A stretch of DNA of 64,000 nucleotides from NCBI GenBank assembly GCA_018883265.1, contig VEQK01000006.1:1-64000 (forward strand), read 5' to 3'. Each line of letters opens with the position of its first letter. Positions within the stretch are counted from its first letter, which is position 1. The notes beneath the pieces were generated by a model. It made no database searches. It had not been told where the DNA came from and saw only the letters and a list, made by a program, of their open reading frames with translations. This DNA comes from Rhodocyclaceae bacterium (GTDB lineage Bacteria > Pseudomonadota > Gammaproteobacteria > Burkholderiales > Rhodocyclaceae). The position numbers and the translations under genes are program-made. This document shows, piece by piece, positions 61,282 through 64,000 of this stretch.

Positions 61282-61329
61282 ATGACTAACGACATTTTAA
61301 CCCCGACTAATTGGTGCCGCAATGCGTAA
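61282..61329 (+). CDS. Putative 15-residue leader peptide
   Basis: An ATG at 61282 follows CACACAGGAAAG, a variant of the shared leader, and encodes MTNDILTPTNWCRNA. Its stop overlaps the ATG of the next gene at 61322, so it could couple translation. It may be chance. Confidence 0.3.
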   Translation: MTNDILTPTNWCRNA

Positions 61330-61516
61330 GCACGAGCGGATCCTCACCAAGCTGGCCAATGAGTGCCGCGCCGTGCTGTCAAAAACCAACGGCGGGCACA
61401 TGAAGCTCACAGGGGACGGGTGGACTGTTTTCACATCCTCGACCCCGAGCGATCACCATTCAATTAACCAAGTCCGCCGCGATATCCGTCGCGCTCTGCG
61501 GGAGATCCACGCATGA
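61322..61516 (+). CDS. HicA-like small protein
   Basis: A 64-residue protein (RAVLSKTNGGHMKLTGDGWTVF, SSTPSDHHSINQVRRDIRRAL). The GGHxKL strand and SSTPSDH resemble HicA-fold proteins found in phages and islands; HicA toxins are mRNA interferases using a His in this position. No HicB antitoxin is seen, so it is not called a toxin-antitoxin pair. ATGA overlap with the next gene. Confidence 0.5.
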   Translation: MRKHERILTKLANECRAVLSKTNGGHMKLTGDGWTVFTSSTPSDHHSINQVRRDIRRALREIHA

Positions 61517-64000
61517 CAACAATTACAGTCGCACAGTTACCACCCAACGCCCGGGCATACATTGAATGCCCGTCTTCCCTCGATATCAAAGACGCTCCGG
61601 CGGATATGCGTACAAGTGGGAGCAAGATCAAAGTCGCGCCTAGGCTCTGCAAGCTGATCTCACCCAAAGGCGAGAAGCTCTCACAGTACGCCTCGGGGCG
61701 GGAATTCGTTTTTTCCCGTCACGAGGTAGAGACGCTCCCGAAGCTTTACGAGCTTCTGCAAGTCTGCTCACGCCATGATCGAGTGATCGTTATGGGAGTA
61801 GCCACAGGGGAATGGTTAGAGCACCCCAAGGCCGCGTATCGTCGCCTCTCGATAGGTAAGCACGGGTTATGGAAACACGAGGACGGCAGGGACGTCCCCT
61901 GCGTTATCGATATGCCACCGAGCCGCCTCCTGACCATTGATATTGACGGCTGCAAAGAGAATCAACCGCTGCCGGATTTCGACCCGCTTAACCCGATCCC
62001 GGCAATTAACGCCCACGTCCTGCCATTACTCGGAGAGGCGTTTACGGATTGCGGGTATATCGCCAACCTGACCGCAGGGACAACACTCGACCCAGAGCAA
62101 TTTCCCCGCATTCGCCTCTGGTTTTTGATGAAGAACGAGCTCTCGGAGCAAGGGCGCAAAAACCTTCTGATTAACCTCGCAGCGACGACCCCTGATCTGG
62201 CCATTGACCCGAGCTCGGTAAAAGCCGCGCAGGTTAATTACACCGCTTCGCCGATTGTCGTCCCGGAGTTGACCTTCGACACGCTGCGAGACCCCCTCGC
62301 ATACGCACAGGAAGACATTCTGCCGCGTCGCTGGTTTATGGTTGAGGGTAACCCCTTGGACGTAGCCGAGCCGCACGTTGTAGAGCGTGGGGTGAGCTCG
62401 TCGGGCAATCAGGACTTCAACCTCTACGCGGTAAACGAAGAGTTAAACGCCCTAGAAACTCCCGGGGACGAGATCCACAGCAAGATCCTGACCTGTACTT
62501 ACAACCTCGCGCGCAACCACGGCACCGGGCTATCGACCGAGAACGCCGTCGCGATGATCAAGCGCCGCCTCGTTGAGCTATCGCAGCCGGGGGAGCCGCT
62601 GCACTCACGAGCTGATCGGATAAACGGCGCAGACTTGGAGCATGAAATCACCAGCGCCTACACCGGAGCTCTGGATATGAGCGGCTGCTTGCGTCCGCTT
62701 CACGTTATCGACGACGAAGACGAGGGGAGCACCACGTTAAGCGAGGCGGCAATGCTGCTTAAAGACACCCTCAAAGATGCGCTGTCAAATCGTAGCCACA
62801 AGGTGCACGTCATTAAGTCGAGCTGCGGGCTCGGGAAAACTCGCACCATGCTGGAGACCATTAAAGAAGACGGCGGCGTCTGTCATTTTTACGTCCCCGA
62901 CCATAACAAAGCCGCCGAGCTAGTCCGCGACGCCCGGGCGGCTGGCATCGAGACTGTGCACATCAAGGGTAAGACCGGTCTCGACGATGATGACAACCCG
63001 CTCTGCATGAAACGCGAGGCGCTTTTAGAGCACCCCGGCTCGGAAGAGTTTCAACACATTGGCGGCGTAATGGTTTGTAAGAATTGGCGCTCGGGTGGGT
63101 TTAATGCGAGCAGTTTTGACGAAGAGGACGGAAAAGGCGGGGAGAGCTACTGCCCGCATTACAACGAGTGCGGATATAACGCCCAGTTCAAACAACAGGC
63201 CCAGCTCTACGTCTTCGCCCATGCCAATCTGACACACACATCAAAACTCGGCTTAAAGCGCCCCGACTTCGTCGTCATTGATGAGGATCCGATCCCGGCA
63301 CTGACCAAAACCCGACGTTACAGACTGGAAACGCTAAAACGCTGGCGTTTTATCAGCACGCGCCGGGTTATCAACCGCCTTTGCCGCGCATTGTTTGAGG
63401 GTAAGGACTTACTCCAAGCGTTTTACGAGTGCGCGGAAGAGTATCGCAAGGAACACGGCCTAGACGGCGAACAGGGGCCGGAGATCGGTCTCGACGGAGA
63501 GCTCTACGAGAGCGAAGACGAAGCAATGGATCTCGACGAGGTCGCGGAAATGCTCCTCAATCGACTGCGTGGGCAAGCCTACGCCGCGCTCCGTGAGGAC
63601 GCCGGTAACCTAGACCCTAGCATGACCCCCGAGGAGACCCTCCGGCGCGTCAGTAAGGAGCGAATCTCGGCACCATGGGTGGATCTCTTCGATTTGCTGC
63701 AAAAAGCCTTACAAAACGACGAGAGCACCTTGCCGGGCGTTTATAAATTACACGACGGGAGCATTCTCGTCGGATCCATTAAAGCGCCAACCGCCCCCAT
63801 GGGCAAAAAGGTGATCCTCCTCGACGCAACCCCGAACGTCATCGCTTTGCGCTCGATCTACGGGGATCGCTTCCGTCTGGTAGGGTTTTCGGTAAAGGAG
63901 AACCTTTTCGAGATCCAGATCGCAGCCCGTGGATTCGGAAAAACCGCGATGGTTAAAAAGGTCGAGGGTGAGACCGCCGGGCACGATAACCGCGTTAACG
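61513..64000 (+). CDS. Primase-like/Fe-S helicase-like mobile-element protein, truncated by window
   Basis: The frame is open from ATG 61513 to the window end (at least 829 residues). The first ~420 residues hold LLTIDIDG (D143, D145) and RIRLWFLM with DPSSVKAAQVNYTASP, resembling archaeo-eukaryotic primase-type domains of mobile elements. A helicase-like region follows: Walker A CGLGKT (G439-T443) and Walker B FVVIDEDP (D590-D592). Between them C498, C522, C547 and C553 and the phrase VFAHANLTH match the layout of XPD/DinG Fe-S helicases. Likely the element's replication protein. It overlaps the upstream gene by 4 nt. Confidence 0.7.
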   Translation, partial: MTTITVAQLPPNARAYIECPSSLDIKDAPADMRTSGSKIKVAPRLCKLISPKGEKLSQYASGREFVFSRHEVETLPKLYELLQVCSRHDRVIVMGVATGEWLEHPKAAYRRLSIGKHGLWKHEDGRDVPCVIDMPPSRLLTIDIDGCKENQPLPDFDPLNPIPAINAHVLPLLGEAFTDCGYIANLTAGTTLDPEQFPRIRLWFLMKNELSEQGRKNLLINLAATTPDLAIDPSSVKAAQVNYTASPIVVPELTFDTLRDPLAYAQEDILPRRWFMVEGNPLDVAEPHVVERGVSSSGNQDFNLYAVNEELNALETPGDEIHSKILTCTYNLARNHGTGLSTENAVAMIKRRLVELSQPGEPLHSRADRINGADLEHEITSAYTGALDMSGCLRPLHVIDDEDEGSTTLSEAAMLLKDTLKDALSNRSHKVHVIKSSCGLGKTRTMLETIKEDGGVCHFYVPDHNKAAELVRDARAAGIETVHIKGKTGLDDDDNPLCMKREALLEHPGSEEFQHIGGVMVCKNWRSGGFNASSFDEEDGKGGESYCPHYNECGYNAQFKQQAQLYVFAHANLTHTSKLGLKRPDFVVIDEDPIPALTKTRRYRLETLKRWRFISTRRVINRLCRALFEGKDLLQAFYECAEEYRKEHGLDGEQGPEIGLDGELYESEDEAMDLDEVAEMLLNRLRGQAYAALREDAGNLDPSMTPEETLRRVSKERISAPWVDLFDLLQKALQNDESTLPGVYKLHDGSILVGSIKAPTAPMGKKVILLDATPNVIALRSIYGDRFRLVGFSVKENLFEIQIAARGFGKTAMVKKVEGETAGHDNRVN

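Noticed and set aside
61322-61516. Complete HicAB toxin-antitoxin system
   Set aside because: Only a HicA-like protein is present; no HicB-like gene is adjacent.
61962-62376. Frames of 80 and 116 residues on the minus strand
   Set aside because: They lie within the long continuous plus-strand frame from 61513, which has clear motifs.

Overview
This 64 kb window is a chromosomal segment of a gammaproteobacterium. It carries the gammaproteobacterial isc operon order (iscR to iscX), a dapD-dapE-prmB cluster, an efp-earP pair, FtsB, and IscX and DUF2789 proteins. A halophilic or sulfur-oxidising relative (Halothiobacillus-like) would fit, but that is inference and no 16S rRNA gene is present. 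Most of the window is dense, conserved housekeeping sequence. The two ends look mobile or rearranged.

Left end (1-10.4 kb): the window opens in the 3' end of a gene for a protein of tandem 18-residue YNPxxGxW repeats, followed by a 31-residue membrane peptide. A tRNA operon on the minus strand, originally Pro(TGG)-Arg(TCT)-His(GTG), has been split. The intact tRNA-Arg lies at 10228-10304, and a 45-bp copy of its 3' end (44/45 identical) lies at 513-557 directly upstream of tRNA-His. The roughly 9.7 kb between them is therefore framed like an integrated island, although no integrase remains. It holds a cNMP-binding/CBS/DUF294 nucleotidyltransferase, a DEDDh exonuclease fused to a GIY-YIG nuclease, a cry-DASH photolyase beside a tRNA-Leu-like relic, an unknown membrane protein, a small gene under a perfect FNR box, a DraG-fold protein without its usual metal ligands, and gdhA.

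Core (10.4-58.1 kb): prmB-dapE-dapD (minus) is divergent from pyrG-kdsA-eno-ftsB-FKBP. Next come mutS, suhB and trmJ, then cysE and the Fe-S cluster operon iscR-(second cysteine desulfurase)-iscS-iscU-iscA-hscB-hscA-fdx-iscX. A type-1-like IscR site overlaps the -10 of the iscR promoter, which implies autoregulation. Then follow serB-aroG, mfd, ispD-ispF, tsaB-rimI-UDG, lplT, alr-radA-ygiQ, mscL, a truncated globin, typA, efp-earP (EF-P has Arg32, the rhamnosylation site) and a heavy-metal RND efflux operon czcCBA. A CTTAAG-N5-CTTAAG direct repeat just upstream of czcC suggests control by an OmpR-family response regulator.

Right end (58.2-64 kb): the 3' 46 nt of a tRNA-Asn gene (58221-58266) marks the left boundary of an integrated mobile element that runs past the window. 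It begins with a tyrosine recombinase, then two paralogous unknown proteins flanking an AlpA/Xis-like HTH gene, a 52-residue basic protein, a HicA-like small protein and, open to the window edge, a large protein (at least 829 residues). That protein joins a primase-like N-terminal region to a helicase-like region whose cysteines lie between Walker A and Walker B, as in XPD/DinG Fe-S helicases. This element is the most likely place in the window for poorly described biology.
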